From positions 245,501-309,500 of the forward strand of contig CAWKOA010000005.1 of assembly GCA_963851025.1 (NCBI GenBank): a stretch of 64,000 bases of DNA, written 5' to 3'. The notes under the pieces are model-generated. The model was not told where the DNA came from, ran no database searches, and saw nothing but the letters and a program-made list of their open reading frames with translations. Each line of letters begins with the position of its first letter. The first letter of the stretch is position 1. The translations under genes and the position numbers were made by a program. Shown here piece by piece: positions 62,006 to 64,000 of this stretch. This DNA comes from RYN-230 sp963851025 (lineage in GTDB: Bacteria > Actinomycetota > Actinomycetes > Streptosporangiales > Streptosporangiaceae).

Positions 62006-63081
62006 TTAGCGGCGGACGCGACACCTTCCAGGGTGGCGACCGCGTAAGGAGCCGAGCGAGGCCAGGTCATAGCCGCCTTCCTGGATCAGGACCGCGGGGC
62101 CGAGCGCGGCGAGCCGCCGGCCCGCGGCCCGGTAGGCGGCCTCGGTGACCCGCAGCGGGCTTTCCGGGTCGGCCGCCGCCGCGTCCAGGCCCAGCGACAC
62201 CACCACGGCCTCCGGGCCGAACGCAGCCGGCCTCCGTCGCACAGCTCGTCCAGCGCGGCCAGCCAGCCGTCGTCGCCGGTCCCCGGGGCCAGCGGCAGGT
62301 TCCGGGTGAAGCCCGCGCCCGGCCCGGCGCCACGCTCGTCCGCGTAGCCGGCGTAGTGCGGGAACCAGCCCGCGCCCGGGTCCACGTGCAGCGACCCGTA
62401 CCAGACGTCGGCCCGGTCCCAGAAGATCATCTGCGTGCCGTTGCCGTGGTGCGCGTCGATGTCCAGCACCGCGACCCGGGCCGCCCCGGCCGCCCGCAGC
62501 GCCTCGGCCGCGACCGCGGCGTTGTTCAGGTAGCAGGACCCGCCGTACGCGCCGCGGGTGGCGTGATGCCCGGGCGGCCGGCACAGCGCGTAGGCCACCG
62601 GCGTGCCCGAGCTGACCAGGTCCGCGGCGGTCTGCGCGGCGTCCGCGGCGCCCCGGATCGCGGCCCAGCTGCCCGGGCCGACCAGCGTCATCGTGTCGTA
62701 GCAGTACAGCCCGGCCCGGCCGTGCACCGCGGGCGGGATCCGCGGCGGCAGCCCGGCCAGCAGGCCCGGGGTGGGGAACACGTACGGCACCACCCGGTCG
62801 CGGCCGTGCTCCGCGGGCAGCCCGGCCGCCTCCCAGTCGGCCCACACCGAGGCCAGGTGGCCGAGCAGCGCGGGGTCGTGCACCCGGCGCAGGATCGTGT
62901 CGTCGTGCTCCCGCGCGGCGGTCACCGGCGCGCCCGCCGCGGCCAGCGCGTCGCGCAGCACCAGCGCCCGGGCGGGGACCTCGGTGCCGGGCTCACGCAC
63001 GCCCAGCCATACCTCACCCGCGGGCTCGTGCCGCAGGCAGTCCTCGCTCCACACCACCGGCACCGGCAGGCTCACGGGCAC
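62006..63081 (-). pseudogene. HDAC-like deacetylase (acetylpolyamine amidohydrolase class), at least two frameshifts
   Basis: From ATG 63081. The class II HDAC-like zinc site shows RPPGHHATRGAYGG and VAVLDIDAHHGNGTQMIFWDRADV (His-His, Asp, His), and after a break near 62225 VVVSLGLDAAAADPESPL with the last ligand Asp and EGGYDLASLGS. A further break near 62055 leads to AVATLEGVAS, the usual family end, in another frame, so the true stop is uncertain and may lie a little below 62006. Members deacetylate acetylated amines or polyamines. It diverges from the DmpA-like gene. Confidence 0.8.
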
Positions 63082-63118
63082 CCTCCCCAGGCGGCGCGGC
63101 GGCGGTTACCATCGCGGG

Positions 63119-64000
63119 ATGCCGCGCGTTCCTGATCTTGGCATCACCCTCGGCCTGCTGCCACCGGGCCCGACCGGGTCGGTGCTCGATGTGCCCGGCG
63201 CCGGGCTGGGGCACGCCACCGTGTGGCGGGACGAGCCGCCGCCGCCGGCCGGCCGGGGCACCGCCCGGACCGGGGTGACCGTGATCGACCCGGGCGGGGA
63301 CCTGTTCCGCTACCCGGTCCCGGCCGGCGGCGCGGTGCTCAACGGGGCGGGCGAGTGCACCGGGATGCTGGCCGCGCAGGAATGGGGACTGGCCGAGACG
63401 CCGGTGTTCCTGACCTCGACCATGCAACTGGGACGGGTCTACGACGCGGCCTGCGAGCTGCTCATGGAGGAGCAGCCCGCGATCGGCGACGAGGACGTCA
63501 TCATCCCCATCGTCGCCGAGTGCGACGACAGCTTCCTCAGCGAAACCCGCCGGATGCAGGTGCAGCGGGACGACGTGCGGGACGCGCTGGCCGCCGCCCG
63601 GGCGTCCGCGGGCGCCCGGGCCGCGGACGAGGGCGCGGTCGGCGCGGGGACCGGGATGAGCTGCCTGGGGTACAAGGGCGGCATCGGGACCGCGTCCCGG
63701 GTGGTGCCCGGCGGGGCGACGGTCGGGGTGGTCACGATGACCAACTTCGGCGACCGGGAGCGGCTCACGGTGGCCGGGGTGCCGGCCGGGCGGCTGCTGC
63801 CGGATCCGGCGGCCGGCCCGGCGGGCGGGGAGGCCGGGGCGGGCCCAGCGGCCGCCGCGGCCCGGCCGGGACCCGCGGGCTCGTGCATCGTGGTGGTGCT
63901 CACCGACGGGCCGCTGGACGCGGCCGCCTGCCAGCGGCTGGCCCGCCGGGCCGGGCTGGGCCTGGCCCGGGTGGGCAGCACCGCGCACCACGCCAGCGGG
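63119..64000 (+). CDS. P1 family aminopeptidase (DmpA-like), cut by window end
   Basis: 294 residues are visible from ATG 63119, open to the window end. GLLPPGPTGSVLDVPGAGLGHATVW, TGVTVIDPGG, VLNGAGECTGMLAAQEWGLAETPVFLTSTMQLGRVYDA and GAVGAGTGMSCLGYKGGIGTASRVV define the DmpA/L-aminopeptidase-D-esterase family. The self-cleavage Gly-Ser is in GPAGSCIVVVLTDGPL, whose Ser becomes the nucleophile. Relatives attack D-amino acid amides and beta-peptides, complementing the two other atypical peptidases of this window. The last residues fall outside. Confidence 0.88.
   Translation, partial: MPRVPDLGITLGLLPPGPTGSVLDVPGAGLGHATVWRDEPPPPAGRGTARTGVTVIDPGGDLFRYPVPAGGAVLNGAGECTGMLAAQEWGLAETPVFLTSTMQLGRVYDAACELLMEEQPAIGDEDVIIPIVAECDDSFLSETRRMQVQRDDVRDALAAARASAGARAADEGAVGAGTGMSCLGYKGGIGTASRVVPGGATVGVVTMTNFGDRERLTVAGVPAGRLLPDPAAGPAGGEAGAGPAAAAARPGPAGSCIVVVLTDGPLDAAACQRLARRAGLGLARVGSTAHHASG

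Noticed and set aside
1..64000. CRISPR array, insertion sequence, prophage or integrase
   Set aside because: The repeats seen are short tandem units without spacers, and no transposase, integrase or phage structural motif appears in any frame I read.

Overview
This is a very GC-rich, gene-dense stretch of a high-GC actinomycete chromosome. The signs are frequent GTG starts, GTGA/ATGA start-stop overlaps, GC-rich third codon positions, a Methyltransf_19-type methyltransferase of a kind amplified in filamentous actinobacteria, F420/FMN luciferase-like oxidoreductases, a SpoIIE-type phosphatase and a PknB-like kinase with a Pro/Thr-rich outer tail. I see no rRNA, tRNA, CRISPR array, prophage or insertion sequence. 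The genus cannot be fixed from sequence alone.

Layout. 0-12 kb: the tail of an amidase, an MpaB-like oxygenase, a drug-type ABC exporter with its own TetR repressor and operator, a methyltransferase, a LysM/lysozyme-like wall hydrolase (frame broken), a NUDIX hydrolase, an SsuD-like monooxygenase divergent from a LysR gene, and a divergent pair of sugar kinases. 12.5-21.8 kb: a purine-to-glyoxylate catabolic cluster. Allantoicase and allantoinase run leftward. OHCU decarboxylase, 5-hydroxyisourate hydrolase, 8-oxoguanine deaminase, two xanthine dehydrogenase subunits and urate oxidase run rightward. A perfect 52-bp palindrome separates the two arms and a long inverted repeat closes the rightward arm. 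22-23.4 kb: an acetyltransferase and a small divergent ribbon-helix-helix/SRPBCC pair that share one palindrome.

24-36.7 kb is the most interesting block. A FadR-type regulator faces a sugar ABC importer, an unrecognised 705-residue protein, a short-chain dehydrogenase, a fuconolactonase-like amidohydrolase and a fucose-dehydrogenase-like aldo/keto reductase. These run directly into larA-larE-larB-larC, which make and use the nickel-pincer nucleotide cofactor. The simplest reading is an oxidative deoxysugar or sugar-acid pathway that uses a nickel-dependent 2-hydroxyacid epimerase of unknown substrate. 36.7-40.3 kb: a two-component system, a cupin and a VOC protein.

40.3-51.5 kb: an aspartoacylase-like hydrolase and an amidase (leftward), then a complete oligopeptide ABC importer followed by an isoaspartyl peptidase, a DppA-type D-aminopeptidase and a LacI regulator. 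51.5-56.1 kb: a GNAT, a luciferase-like oxidoreductase, a SpoIIE phosphatase and a Ser/Thr kinase. 56.3-64 kb: a second oligopeptide importer (frames broken), an HDAC-like deacetylase and a DmpA-type aminopeptidase cut by the window end. The second half therefore looks devoted to unusual peptide bonds (beta-aspartyl, D-amino, beta-peptide).

About 29 reading-frame breaks are visible. They are concentrated at 14.0-21.5 kb and 54.0-62.3 kb, and most fit a net +1 insertion. They may be assembly errors or recent decay. Broken genes are given here with full reconstructed extents.
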